Source: JABWBD01 sp040768665 (GTDB lineage Bacteria > Planctomycetota > Planctomycetia > Pirellulales > Thermoguttaceae). From it: a stretch of 64,000 nucleotides of DNA. Numbering within the stretch: position 1 is the stretch's first letter; every line of letters starts with the position of its first letter. The notes under the pieces are model-generated. The model had not been told where the DNA came from and made no database searches. It saw only the letters and a program-made list of their open reading frames with translations. Shown here one piece after another: positions 1 through 8,571 of this stretch. The stretch spans positions 49,792 to 113,791 of the forward strand of contig JAXGMN010000046.1 of the NCBI GenBank assembly GCA_040768665.1, read 5' to 3'. A program made the position numbers and the translations under genes.

Positions 1-2952
1 CTCTTGCTCGTGGCCCCAAAAGACAGCCAGTTCCTCGCCGCTCGCTGCGTCCCAGACTCGCACACTCCTGTCATCGGAGCCGCTAACGATTCGATGACCG
101 TCCGGAGAATACGTGACGCTGTTAATCTTGCCACTGTGTCCACGAAAAACGGCCAGAGCCGTACCGGTCTCGGCATCCCACACCCGCACTGTCTTGTCGT
201 TAGAACCGCTGGCAAGTCGTTGTCCGTCAGGGGAATAGCCAACGGTCAACACTGAAGCTTCGTGACCACGCAGTACAGCCAACTCCGCGCCACTCTCGAT
301 GTTCCATACCCGCAGCGTGGCGTCCAGCGAACCGCTGGCGCCCCGGCGGCCGTCAGGAGAACATGCGACTCCTCGGAGCCCATTTTCGTGGCCGCGCATC
401 ACTGCCATCTCCTCACCGCTTTCGGCATCCCAAATCCGCAAAGTCTTATCATCCGACGCGCTGATGATCGACCGGCCGTCGCACGTGCAGGCGACACCCC
501 ATACATCGCCCTCGTGGCCGCGCAGGAGTGCCTGCTCCGGGCTGCCGAGAGTGATGGACGGAGGGCGAATCGAACGCAACCAAACCGAATGGGACTTCCG
601 AATCGCACGCTCCCGCCGCCACTTTTCCAGGAGCTCATACAGCTTGGGACCAAAATGGTGCCACGGGAGCGTGGCCGCTGAGCGGTCTCCTTGAGTAGGA
701 CGGTAGTGTTCGGCCGCCTGCGCTGAGTCGTACCACCAGCAATTGTTCCATAGGCACTGAAATAGGCCCTGCGGGTAATCCTGAGCATGCTTGGCAATGA
801 AATGAATGTCGCGACGAAGAGCTTCCTCCAGCAGACGCAAGATGCGGCGCTGCGGGTAGCTTTCCGGCAGTACGTTCACGGCCGCCGAAAACATCTTGGC
901 CAGGTCAAAGGCACGGCCAGCGGCGACGTTGGCTTCGAGGAAAGGGAGAGTCGTAAGAGTCTTCTCCAGGCCGTCCCATAACCGACCTCCGATTTGATGG
1001 CGGACCAGTTCGGAAAGGCTTCGGGGATAGTCGCCCTTCCACGTGTCGTCGGCTGCCGGATCCCCCTTGCGCCGGAAATAGCCGGCCAATTCAGCGTGGC
1101 GGTCGAGTTGCGCCTGGTCTGTCTCCAGGTAGCGCCCGCGCACTGCTTTGGTCAGTTGCTGGTGGAAGAAGTCGATCAGTCCCTCGTCCCCGCCTCCGAC
1201 CGAGGCGCGAGGCTTGAAGTAGAAGGCCAGACCGCGATAGAGCCGAGACCACAGCGCCATAGGAAACCGCTCTTCACCCGGCCTGGCAAGAAGCTCCAGG
1301 AGCTCACCCTCCAACAGTCCGTGCCGGCCGGTCGCCACCAGCGACAGTGCATGCTCCACCAACTCCCGGCTGTGGTCGCCCTCCAACCGATCCAGCACCG
1401 TGTCGAACATACCCGGAACGTCGGTCGACAATCCGGCGATGAACTCCGCCAGGCGGTCGTAATCGCCAAACAGCCGCAGTTCTTCCGCCACCAGCTTCAG
1501 ATAGAGCGGATTGGCCGTCTCCCGCTGGATGGTCTCCTCCGGCGCACGCGTCTGCTCGCGGCTGTAGACGCCGGTAAGGATGTAGCGCAACTGGCTCCGG
1601 TCCGCTTCGGGCGGGGCTTCTTCGCCCCGCGCAACCCGCTCGGCTCGCCACTGCCGATACCTACGTGCGGTGGTCAGCCGCTTGCGCGCCTGCTGCAACT
1701 GGCGGGCAACGATGAATCCCTGGTCCACCAGCCGCAGCGACGTGACGATCATCTCCTGATGCTGCCGATACTTGCGGCGTGCGGCGTCCAGGGCGTCGCC
1801 TTCCAGCATGCTCGTGATCAGCCGCAGCCCGGGCGGCGGCATCGGCGGCAGCCAGTCCAACTCGTGGCTGCGGTGCGTCTCGTCCAACTGGTTCAGGGCG
1901 TCGAGCACCAAGACGACACGAGTCCGCTCGGCCGCCCGTTGGAGGAACCGCCAAAAACAGACCCGCAGTTCAACATAATCCTCAGGGACCTCATCGTCGA
2001 ATCCGAACCGCCGTGCCAGCTCGCGGCACAGCCGCAAGAGCATCTGGCGCGGGTCCGTGGAACTGGGCGACGCGCCCACGAAGTGGCAGAGGACGAACGC
2101 CTCGGGCTCCAGCCGCCGAAACTGGCTGACGAAGCGGGCCAACAGCGCCGACTTGCCGCAGCCCGGCGTGCCGGTGACGACCATCGAGCCCGGCAAATCC
2201 CCGGAGGCAAACGCGTGCAGCCGGGCCAGCAGGTGCCGCTGCCCGATGAACAGCTCGGTGCGGGTCTCGATGAAGAAATCGTGATACGCCCGCTCGGCGT
2301 CCAACGGGTCCGGCTGCGGTGCGTCCGCAGGATGCTCGCCTTGGATCGCCGCCGAGAGATCCTCCAGCACCTGCTGACCCCAAGCGTCCAGGTCGTCGTA
2401 GCGGTAGTTCTCCCGTACGGGCAGTCCCGACGACCGGACTCGATTCTTGAGCTTCCGCAACTTCTCCGCATGCTCGTCGTTTTCGGAGCGGAAGTCGCGC
2501 TGCCTCTCAGTTGGCAGCGAGTCGATGAACGCCGGATCGCGGAAGTAGAAGAAGGCGTGGGTCCGCATCTCGGGGTTGTTCAACACGCCGTGGTAGATTT
2601 CCATGGCCGTGATCGAGTGGCCCGGCTCGATGTCACGCAGCGCGTCGAACTTCTCCTCATCGGGAATATCGTACCGGGACGGAATCCAGCCGTACCGCTC
2701 GCCCAAGAGGCCGATAAAGTACGGGCGACAATCCTCGATCTCCCGGAGGCTGATTTCCAGGGCTTTTCCGCGCTGAGCATCCTCTTCCGGCACACCCCAG
2801 CGAAGATCCACATCGACCAAGTGCAGGTGCCGCTTGGCGCATCGCTCCCGCAACTCCGGGAAGACCACGCGGACCAGATGGTCCCGCTCCGCGTGCATGT
2901 CGCGGAAGGTGGAGGAGATGAACACGCGGACGGTTTTCCAGGCGGCGGGCAT
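1..2952 (-). CDS. DUF4062 / P-loop NTPase / WD40-repeat protein (3' end outside window)
   Basis: I read this frame triplet by triplet: it has no stop from the ATG at 2952 to base 1, so at least 984 residues are coded and the protein continues past the window. Residues 1 to about 200 are a DUF4062 domain (RVFISSTFRDMHAERD near the start, then DVDLRWGV and GLLGERYGWIP). A STAND/NACHT-like NTPase follows, with Walker A GTPGCGKS at 261-268 and a Walker B-like VVLVLDALNQLD near 345. A helical region leads to WD40 repeats from about residue 800; four blades with SPDG, SGS and RVWDA motifs are visible before the edge. Proteins of this build are large intracellular sensor-switch ATPases common in planctomycetes and cyanobacteria. 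A signalling or conflict-sensor role is inferred from the domains and from the TIR neighbours. Confidence 0.93.
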   Translation of the reverse strand, partial: MPAAWKTVRVFISSTFRDMHAERDHLVRVVFPELRERCAKRHLHLVDVDLRWGVPEEDAQRGKALEISLREIEDCRPYFIGLLGERYGWIPSRYDIPDEEKFDALRDIEPGHSITAMEIYHGVLNNPEMRTHAFFYFRDPAFIDSLPTERQRDFRSENDEHAEKLRKLKNRVRSSGLPVRENYRYDDLDAWGQQVLEDLSAAIQGEHPADAPQPDPLDAERAYHDFFIETRTELFIGQRHLLARLHAFASGDLPGSMVVTGTPGCGKSALLARFVSQFRRLEPEAFVLCHFVGASPSSTDPRQMLLRLCRELARRFGFDDEVPEDYVELRVCFWRFLQRAAERTRVVLVLDALNQLDETHRSHELDWLPPMPPPGLRLITSMLEGDALDAARRKYRQHQEMIVTSLRLVDQGFIVARQLQQARKRLTTARRYRQWRAERVARGEEAPPEADRSQLRYILTGVYSREQTRAPEETIQRETANPLYLKLVAEELRLFGDYDRLAEFIAGLSTDVPGMFDTVLDRLEGDHSRELVEHALSLVATGRHGLLEGELLELLARPGEERFPMALWSRLYRGLAFYFKPRASVGGGDEGLIDFFHQQLTKAVRGRYLETDQAQLDRHAELAGYFRRKGDPAADDTWKGDYPRSLSELVRHQIGGRLWDGLEKTLTTLPFLEANVAAGRAFDLAKMFSAAVNVLPESYPQRRILRLLEEALRRDIHFIAKHAQDYPQGLFQCLWNNCWWYDSAQAAEHYRPTQGDRSAATLPWHHFGPKLYELLEKWRRERAIRKSHSVWLRSIRPPSITLGSPEQALLRGHEGDVWGVACTCDGRSIISASDDKTLRIWDAESGEEMAVMRGHENGLRGVACSPDGRRGASGSLDATLRVWNIESGAELAVLRGHEASVLTVGYSPDGQRLASGSNDKTVRVWDAETGTALAVFRGHSGKINSVTYSPDGHRIVSGSDDRSVRVWDAASGEELAVFWGHEQE

Positions 2953-3124
2953 AGCTCACTCCGGACGAGCCACGGTTGTCTCGTTATTGGTATAGCCGCC
3001 AGCCACCGCTGTCGCTAGACCCCGGGGACGTGGCATGGGTGCTGGCGTGGCAGCCCCTTGGCCGGTGTTGACTCGACCCGGCCGAACCTGCGCTCGGTTG
3101 GAAATCAGTGTGCCGCGAACGGTT

Positions 3125-3300
3125 GAGGGGGTACAAGAGGCGGAGCCGCTTGCTCGTCGCTCGTGTCCGCTAAGCACGGCAAGTTCCAGACCCAAGGCCG
3201 CGTCCCAGAGGTGCGCCGTTTTTTCCTACGACCCACTGACGATCCGTTCCCCGTCAGGGGAAAAGGCGACGCTTTCTCACGCTGGAGCCCCGTGCCTCGT
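3125..3300 (-). pseudogene. WD40-repeat remnant with in-frame stops
   Basis: On the minus strand one frame reads as a diagnostic WD40 blade: ESVAFSPDGERIVSGS, a TAG stop, then EKTAHLWDAALGLELAVLSG. A TGA lies just before the blade. The scrap overlaps the 3' end of the neighbouring TIR-like gene in another frame and stops short of the downstream DUF4062 gene. It looks like the decayed tail of a former WD40 protein, or of a longer version of the TIR-like gene. Confidence 0.75.
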
Positions 3301-4366
3301 CATACAGGCTGTGCAACTGTTCCGTCAAACGGCCGTCGGGCGGGTGCGCGCGGACCATCTCGTGGAAGCTGTCCTCGAAGAAGGTGTCAAACATCTCGAT
3401 CAGTTCGCGCAGGCCTTCTGCGCTGGTATCGCAGTGCGTTATCTCAAAGCCGCCGGTGCCGCCGCGCTTCATCCCCTCGTAGGCGACCTGCCGGCCGAGA
3501 ATGAAGAGATTGACCATGGGGGCCGGTGAAAGGACGAACAGACATCGTTCGATTGCCCGGAGATCATCCCGGGCCGCCTTGGGATCGCGGCGGATGTCGC
3601 TGCGACCTTCGAGCAGGCCGATCAGCCGCTTGTAGCGAGCGCAGAGGCGATCGGGCTGCATGCTCCGGGCAAAGCGCCGAGGCGGGTTCAGAACCGCTTT
3701 CAGTTGCGCGCCCCGCACAAGGACCTGCCGCAGCGTGTCGCGCTCGGCCAGCAGCGCATCGCGGTATTCGGCGCCGAGCTTCGGGTCCATAGGTTCGTGG
3801 TCGCTGATCGCCAACGAACTCATTCCCGCGACGATCCGGATCGTCGTTCCCGCGAGTTCCTTGCGACTGGCGGTGTCGAGGAGACGTTGCAGGTCGCGCA
3901 CGATCATCCGGGTGCGCGGCAGGCGGCCGCGAATCACGTTCCAGAACTCGTGGTCGGCGCTGGCTTCCATGGCTTTACGCAGGCGCGCGGGAAGCTGCTC
4001 CAGAAGGAGCTTGCGGCCGGACGCGGTATGCGCATAGACAAGCTGCCGGAACTGGTGGACATCGTAGGCGATCTTGCCGTTCACCGCCTGCGTGATAATG
4101 ACCACGCGCTCGGGCCCGGCGATCTGGTGTGCAATTCCAAGCTCGTAGAATACGTTTGGATTGTGTCCTGTGATGTCGGCCACGATGACTGCGGCGCGCC
4201 GGATTTCTTGCAGGATCTGCGGCAGAACGCTGCCGGGGCGGTCGCTCAGATCCCCTCGGACGTACTCCAGTCCGCAACTCGTCACCGCCCGGCGCAGGAT
4301 GGCGTCGATATCCTTGAACTCGTCGCTGAAGGGCATGATCGAGAAACAGGTCCGAGTGGCAGGCAT
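3254..4366 (-). CDS. TIR-like nucleotide-binding domain protein
   Basis: A protein of 370 residues from the ATG at 4366; a GTG three codons upstream is also possible. The N-terminal 100 residues fit the predicted nucleotide-binding TIR-like family: a strand CFSIMPFS, then VIVADITG, then the family signature NPNVFYELGIAH, whose Glu matches the catalytic or ligand-binding Glu of TIR folds, then VVIITQ. The rest is helical, with no domain I recognise. The C terminus ends in a basic RKRRLFP exactly where an out-of-frame WD40 remnant begins, so the gene may once have been longer. A promoter-like repeat (TTGACT, 17 bp, TAGAGT) lies 48 bp upstream of the ATG. A role in NAD- or nucleotide-based conflict signalling is inferred from the fold and the neighbours. 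Confidence 0.85.
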   Translation of the reverse strand: MPATRTCFSIMPFSDEFKDIDAILRRAVTSCGLEYVRGDLSDRPGSVLPQILQEIRRAAVIVADITGHNPNVFYELGIAHQIAGPERVVIITQAVNGKIAYDVHQFRQLVYAHTASGRKLLLEQLPARLRKAMEASADHEFWNVIRGRLPRTRMIVRDLQRLLDTASRKELAGTTIRIVAGMSSLAISDHEPMDPKLGAEYRDALLAERDTLRQVLVRGAQLKAVLNPPRRFARSMQPDRLCARYKRLIGLLEGRSDIRRDPKAARDDLRAIERCLFVLSPAPMVNLFILGRQVAYEGMKRGGTGGFEITHCDTSAEGLRELIEMFDTFFEDSFHEMVRAHPPDGRLTEQLHSLYDEARGSSVRKRRLFP

Positions 4367-4390
4367 CTGGATCACCAGGTACTGGCAGAG

Positions 4391-4442
4391 AGATTGATTT
4401 CCCGCATGCGCTGACTCTAAGGCGGAAGAGCTGGGTAGTCAA
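4391..4442 (-). promoter_or_regulatory. Repeated promoter-like element, copy A
   Basis: On the minus strand TTGACT (4437-4442) is followed after 17 bp by TAGAGT (4414-4419), then CAGCGCATGCGGGAAATCAA. The same block recurs near 24244, 28034, 31727, 36828 and 45870 (minus), each time just before a gene. Spacing and hexamers fit a housekeeping-sigma promoter. The downstream gene is the TIR-like protein. Confidence 0.55.
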
Positions 4443-4792
4443 GGTACACCTCGGAGGGGGAGGTGCGTGCAGCAGTGGCGTTGGGTGGCTGTTAGTATCG
4501 ATAGGAGAAAAAGCTGTCATTCTAGCGTCTGGGGCTGGCGTCGACCTTGCGGCCCCGTGGGCGTCCGCGAAAGCAAGCAGCAGCGACGAAAACAGGGAAA
4601 GGCTGAGAGGGCGGCAGTCGTCCTCTGTGCGGCGAGGCCGACGTGAGAGTCAAAAGCGATGTTCGAGGCCAAAAAAGTAGAATGACGGCGGCGTTGCGTA
4701 CCTGTCGAGACCGGGGCTCGCCTTTTGGGAGCGAGCACTGGCAGAAGATCACCGCGCTATTGAGATGTCTGCGTAAGATGGCCTCGTAAACA

Positions 4793-5038
4793 TCACTCCA
4801 AACTACCCAATATATGCGCCTGTCCCTTTTCTTCAATCTCCAGCCTTCCCAAGGCCCCCATCGCGCTCGTGGCTCCGCTGGCTGGCGATCCACCCTGCTT
4901 CGGCAGATAATGGACAGATACAAGAGAAACTGTCGCCACACCTTGGCCGCCCAGTGCGCCCAGGATCTCGTAATTCTTCAGTCCCCCCTTGGCACGCAAC
5001 GAGTTCAAAACCGTATCTCTGGCGTGCTGGAAATCCAT
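4793..5038 (-). CDS. Small hypothetical protein (81 aa)
   Basis: An ATG-initiated frame of 81 codons, beginning MDFQHARDTVLNSLRAKGG and ending in GSLE. The N-terminal third looks like an amphipathic helix; the middle is Gly/Ala rich (ILGALGGQGVATVSLVSV). A weak purine stretch (GAAAGG) sits about 12 bases before the ATG. Codon choice is plausible for the genome, and no better frame exists on either strand here. I do not recognise a family. It lies between a TIR-like gene and a TIR gene, so it could be a small adaptor or simply a chance frame. Confidence 0.3.
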   Translation of the reverse strand: MDFQHARDTVLNSLRAKGGLKNYEILGALGGQGVATVSLVSVHYLPKQGGSPASGATSAMGALGRLEIEEKGQAHILGSLE

Positions 5039-5577
5039 GACGGTCGCCTTTCAGTCTCCCTTGCGCGGGTGTATCGGCCACGAACCGCCAATGTACCATT
5101 CGCTTGCGTCTTGTCCAGCAGAGGGGAAGGCTCGGCCAGGTATTGCAGTGACCGTGGAGGGCAACTTCGCTCTACCCGCCGTGGAACGTCGTGGCGATGT
5201 TCAGGAATTGGAGCAACAGTCAATATCCGTTTGACAAAGCGTGACGAACCCCCAATATTTTCCGAATCGCGACCGAGGAGCGAGATCGACTATTGATCAC
5301 TATTGTGCCGCCCGACTAATCTCAGCTAGACTCAACGTTGCCTGGAGATCGCTCTTGCTTGGGTCGCCAAAGAGCTATCCGCGACTCCCTTGCGGTGGTT
5401 TTCGAACGCACGCCCGGGGCAGTTTGGAACTCGCCGTCGTCCAGGCAGAGGGGGACAACCTCAACGCTTCTGGCGTGTAGTGACGCCCTGGCTGGCCAAC
5501 GGGCGATCGCTGCTGGCGTTGTGTGCTGCCGCCGCTGAAGGAAAGATTGAAGGCCAACGTAAGGCAAGGTGTATCCA
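5039..5577. other. Non-coding stretch upstream of the TIR-Nudix gene
   Basis: Several short overlapping frames exist on both strands, but none carries a recognisable motif, a convincing ribosome site or consistent codon use. It presumably holds the promoter of the TIR gene. The 350 bp between copy A and the small gene at 4793 are similarly featureless. Confidence 0.5.
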
Positions 5578-6294
5578 ATGGTCCACACGATCAGCAATGA
5601 ACCCAGCCAGATATTCATCAGCTATGCCGAAGAGGACCGAGTCTTAGCTGAACAAATCGCATCCGGCCTGCAAGCAGCCGGCTACCGCACGTGGCGGTAT
5701 GAACTTGATTGCCCGCCGGGCATCAGGTATCCGGAAGCCATCAACCGAGCCATCGAGCAATCCCTCGCTGTTGTGTTGCTGGTGTCGTCACACTCGCTGG
5801 GTTCCCAACAGGTCACGAACGAGGTGTTGCAAGCTTCGGCGAAGAGAAAGACCGTTGTTCCGGTCCTGGTGGACATGACCCACGCGAAGTTTCAGCGGCG
5901 GCAGCCTGCCTGGACGGAAGCGATCGGTCCGGTAATGTCCATTCACATTCCAGCCGAAGGGGCGACTACTGCCATGTCCAGGCTTCTGCAGGGCATAAAG
6001 GCGCTCGCTACTGCCCCAGCCGGAGCAGAGCCGACGAGGGCTGCCGGCCCGCTCAAACCTTCGGAAGATCTATTCACGTCAGCCGGCGAATCGCCCGGCA
6101 CCAACCAGGAGACAGAACCCGAGTTCCGGTATTCCAACCTCTTTCAGATTGCCTCGTTTCGACTCCCCTATGTCGTCTTGATTGGGGGCTGGGAATCCGG
6201 GGTAACGAGTACCAAAGAGGTGACGTTACGAGCCTCAACGATTCCGCAGCCGTATATGAGCTCCTGCGGAATTTCGCATTGCCGCTCACCTTGA
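5578..6294 (+). CDS. TIR domain protein (N-terminal part of a probably frameshifted TIR-Nudix-methyltransferase)
   Basis: The start is the ATG at 5578, because AAGGCAAGG ends 8 bases before it; a GTG at 5569 is in frame. Residues 10 to about 115 are a TIR domain: IFISYAEEDRVLAEQIASGL, GYRTWRYELD, a VVLLVSSHSL strand, and SQQVTNEVLQA carrying the expected Glu, then TVVPVLVD. A polar linker follows (about 140-180), then a hydrophobic strand LPYVVLIGG. After that the frame degenerates, and the likely true continuation is in a different frame (see 6196-6310). The downstream Nudix-methyltransferase frame opens only 16 bp later. TIR domains are typically NAD-cleaving effectors or signal producers in bacterial defence; that role here is inferred. 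Confidence 0.82.
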   Translation: MVHTISNEPSQIFISYAEEDRVLAEQIASGLQAAGYRTWRYELDCPPGIRYPEAINRAIEQSLAVVLLVSSHSLGSQQVTNEVLQASAKRKTVVPVLVDMTHAKFQRRQPAWTEAIGPVMSIHIPAEGATTAMSRLLQGIKALATAPAGAEPTRAAGPLKPSEDLFTSAGESPGTNQETEPEFRYSNLFQIASFRLPYVVLIGGWESGVTSTKEVTLRASTIPQPYMSSCGISHCRSP

Positions 6295-6310
6295 AGAGCG
6301 GACGCCCGGC
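6196..6310 (+). pseudogene. Out-of-frame linker joining the TIR and Nudix-methyltransferase parts
   Basis: In the frame that is -1 to the TIR gene, bases 6200-6300 read GNEYQRGDVTSLNDSAAVYE then LLRNFALPLTL, which is protein-like. In a further -1 frame, from about 6305, the sequence continues GEPKCRLTKYDCHILGFGAT into the Nudix region. Two single-base deletions, one probably in the G run at 6184-6188, would account for both jumps. The original product was probably one chain. Real decay and homopolymer read error cannot be told apart from the sequence alone. Confidence 0.6.
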
Positions 6311-7636
6311 TTGGCGGGCGAGCCGAAGTGCAGGCTCACCAAGTACGATTGCCACATCCTTGGGTTCGGAGCAACACAGCTAAGTTTTGGCTTTTCCAAG
6401 ATATGGTACTCGGATTACGTACTTTCGGGAGAGCTGCTGGATGCACCGCTGCCCAATGACCCAGCCAGAACATACCGCGACAAGTACGCGCCCAGCCTCG
6501 ATCTCCACGATTTCGGCAGATCTTCTCTAACGAACATTTGCGGCGTAGGAGTCTTCCTTATCACGAGAGACAATCGGATCCTCGTTTCGAAACACTCTCG
6601 AAGTGTGCAGGTGTACGCCGATACGTTTAGCTACTCGGCCAGCGGGACTATGGATTGGAAACCGGACGTGCACCCCTTCGACGAAGTCGCCAGGGAATGT
6701 CGCGAGGAGATTGGGCACCGAGTTAATCTCGAGGATATGCGACTGATCGGCTTCGGCCTGGACACGAAAAAGCTCTACTTTCAATTCAGCTTCTCTGAGC
6801 ATGCGGGATTGTCTTCTGACGAGATTCTTTCTGCGGCCAGACACGCTCGCGATTTCCATGCCGAGATGGAGGACTTGGTCGCCGTTCCTTTCGAACTCAG
6901 CGAAATCGTGCCGCTGATCAAGAGCCGACGATGGGAGCCGGCCGCCGCTGCTTCCATGTTGACCTTATGTGTCAAGCGATTCGGGCTTGACAAGGTCGAG
7001 GCGGCGATTGATCCGCATTTCGTCAAAAAGCGAGCGCGCAATGAGATGGTTGCGGAGTGGGAACGCCGAGCATCGCGACCCGGCGACTTGGCCGTCATGA
7101 GTGCGCGATATCCCGCTTATCGAAGTAGCGAGGAATCCACCAAATATGTCGATGCCGTACTCGAGTTTCTGGACAGGGATATTGCCCACCAGGACGTTCT
7201 CGAAATCGGCGCGGGTACCGGACGCATCACCGAGAAGCTCGTTCGAAGCGCGAGGAAGGTCACGTGCTTGGATATCAGCCAGAACATGATTGAGCTGAAC
7301 CGCAAGCGGTTGGACGAATGGGCGTCCCAGGTGACATACTTGCGGATCTTCGCTCAAGACTACGAGTCTTGGCACCACGATGTTGTGATTTCCTCCCAAG
7401 TAATGATCCATAACGTGGGAGACCATGAATTCCGCGACCTGGTACGCGTTATGTGTTCCTGCTCCAACACCATTTTCCTTTTTGAACATATCGATGTCGG
7501 GTACCAGGTGAGCGAGCACACCCGCCCGAGAAGCAGAGCGGAGCTCCTGGCAGCGTTCGCAGGCTATCGTGTCGAACGCGAACGCGAATACCGGCTCTTT
7601 GGCGACACCATCCTGTTCCTAAAACTCGTTCGCTGA
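6311..7636 (+). CDS. Nudix hydrolase - SAM-dependent methyltransferase fusion
   Basis: The open frame begins at a TTG (6311) with no ribosome site and no convincing start, so it is best read as the C-terminal part of the TIR chain upstream. Residues about 75-200 are a Nudix domain (GVGVFLITRDNRILVSKHSR, then a Nudix box ending DEVARECREEIGH, matching REUxEExGU). Residues about 275-440 are a class I methyltransferase: DVLEIGAGTGRITEKLV is motif I, VTCLDISQNMIELNRKRL follows, then VVISSQVMIHN. Nudix enzymes cleave nucleoside diphosphates linked to another moiety, and ADP-ribose or NAD derivatives would be logical beside a TIR NADase. The substrates are inferred, not shown. Nothing recognisable follows until the aldolase scrap at 7810. 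Confidence 0.85.
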   Translation: MAGEPKCRLTKYDCHILGFGATQLSFGFSKIWYSDYVLSGELLDAPLPNDPARTYRDKYAPSLDLHDFGRSSLTNICGVGVFLITRDNRILVSKHSRSVQVYADTFSYSASGTMDWKPDVHPFDEVARECREEIGHRVNLEDMRLIGFGLDTKKLYFQFSFSEHAGLSSDEILSAARHARDFHAEMEDLVAVPFELSEIVPLIKSRRWEPAAAASMLTLCVKRFGLDKVEAAIDPHFVKKRARNEMVAEWERRASRPGDLAVMSARYPAYRSSEESTKYVDAVLEFLDRDIAHQDVLEIGAGTGRITEKLVRSARKVTCLDISQNMIELNRKRLDEWASQVTYLRIFAQDYESWHHDVVISSQVMIHNVGDHEFRDLVRVMCSCSNTIFLFEHIDVGYQVSEHTRPRSRAELLAAFAGYRVEREREYRLFGDTILFLKLVR

Positions 7637-7809
7637 CTCCGTTCACTCCCGTTGTCCGTGTATTCCCGGATGCTCTGCAAGCGCAACACGTAACCGCAAC
7701 ACCACAGGTCACAACCGCCGAACGGATGTCGCCTCGGAGAACAAAACCAAATCGCCGACGGCCCTCGGACGCGTGCGGTCGAGCTTAAAAGGCGATCCGC
7801 ATGGGCGAT

Positions 7810-7965
7810 TTACCCTTTCGCCCTGTAAAACGCGGCCATCTCCTCGCAGGTCTTCACCTGGATCTTGCCCGCGTTGCCGGCCTTGGGCCAAAGGCGACCA
7901 TGCGGGCGATGCACACCTTCTTCATGGCCGCGCGGGCCGCGCCGAGGTAAGCCCGGGCGCAATAA
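7810..7965 (-). pseudogene. C-terminal scrap of class II fructose-1,6-bisphosphate aldolase
   Basis: Minus-strand reading gives ARAYLGAARAAMKKVCIARM VAFG in one frame and, after a one-base shift near 7880, KAGNAGKIQVKTCEEMAAFY RAKG and a TAA at 7810. Together this matches the last ~50 residues of class II aldolases (helix, then the AFG-AGNA-KI turn). Nothing of the remaining ~290 residues is present upstream. It is a dead fragment, lying about 0.9 kb from a phosphofructokinase gene, so an aldolase/PFK gene pair may once have existed here. Confidence 0.7.
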
Positions 7966-8084
7966 CTCCAATCCCCGCATCCACTTACCACTCTTGTTTC
8001 AAGAAATTGCTTGACGGAGGGCGCCGCATCGGCCACAATGACGCAGGTAAATGAACATGCGAACACATGCCCCCCGGACCGGCG

Positions 8085-8262
8085 CTAGCCGGCTTTGCAT
8101 TTCCTGAGCCCGTTGGGGATCCTGGAACTCCAGGAAGCAGTTGTCCACACGACGATAGCCGATCCCTTCGGCGTCGAGTTGGCGTGCCAGCCACTCGTGG
8201 CCGTTGATGGCGATGTGGATGCTCCCCGTTCCATCTTCGCCCCTCTGCAGGTGCCCTGGGTG
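8085..8262 (-). pseudogene. Possible remnant of a hypothetical or mobile-element gene
   Basis: The minus frame reads GSIHIAINGHEWLARQLDAE followed by GIGYRRVDNCFLEF and a RAQ motif. This resembles, from memory, a segment repeated in planctomycete proteins of unknown function (ING-EWLARQ, then DNCF). The flanks of the same frame look random. I treat it as a fragment; a homology search would settle the family. Confidence 0.35.
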
Positions 8263-8542
8263 GCAAGGGACTTCACGGAATTGGAAAAATGCGACCTCTG
8301 TCCGCCAACGCTCTCCCCGGGGATCTCGCGCAACGTCCTGCCTCGCTTGCACCTTTGCACTGGGGTCGCGACGATTTGCGCGCACTGGCCAAGAGGCGCG
8401 GACCGGCTCCGAGCCTGGCATCCGCAGGACCGCAAGATCGCCACGAATCCCGAATACCCGAGCTCCGTGCCTCACCATTTCCCCCGATAGCCGAAAAACG
8501 GCCCTTGAAAAAATTCCCACTCCTTTGGCCGAAAAAAATTCA

Positions 8543-8571
8543 TTGACAATCCGCGCCGCATCGATTACATT
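8543..8571 (+). promoter_or_regulatory. Promoter-like sequence without a recognisable gene
   Basis: TTGACA (8543-8548), a 17-bp spacer, TACATT (8566-8571). This is close to the housekeeping-sigma consensus. A partial copy (TTCATTGACAAT) recurs at 8649. The downstream DNA on this strand has no convincing gene, and the phosphofructokinase gene is read in the opposite direction. It could drive a non-coding or antisense transcript, or be a leftover. Confidence 0.3.

Noticed and set aside
994..3018. 674-codon plus-strand frame
   Set aside because: It is the exact antisense of the DUF4062-NTPase gene, with no motifs of its own.
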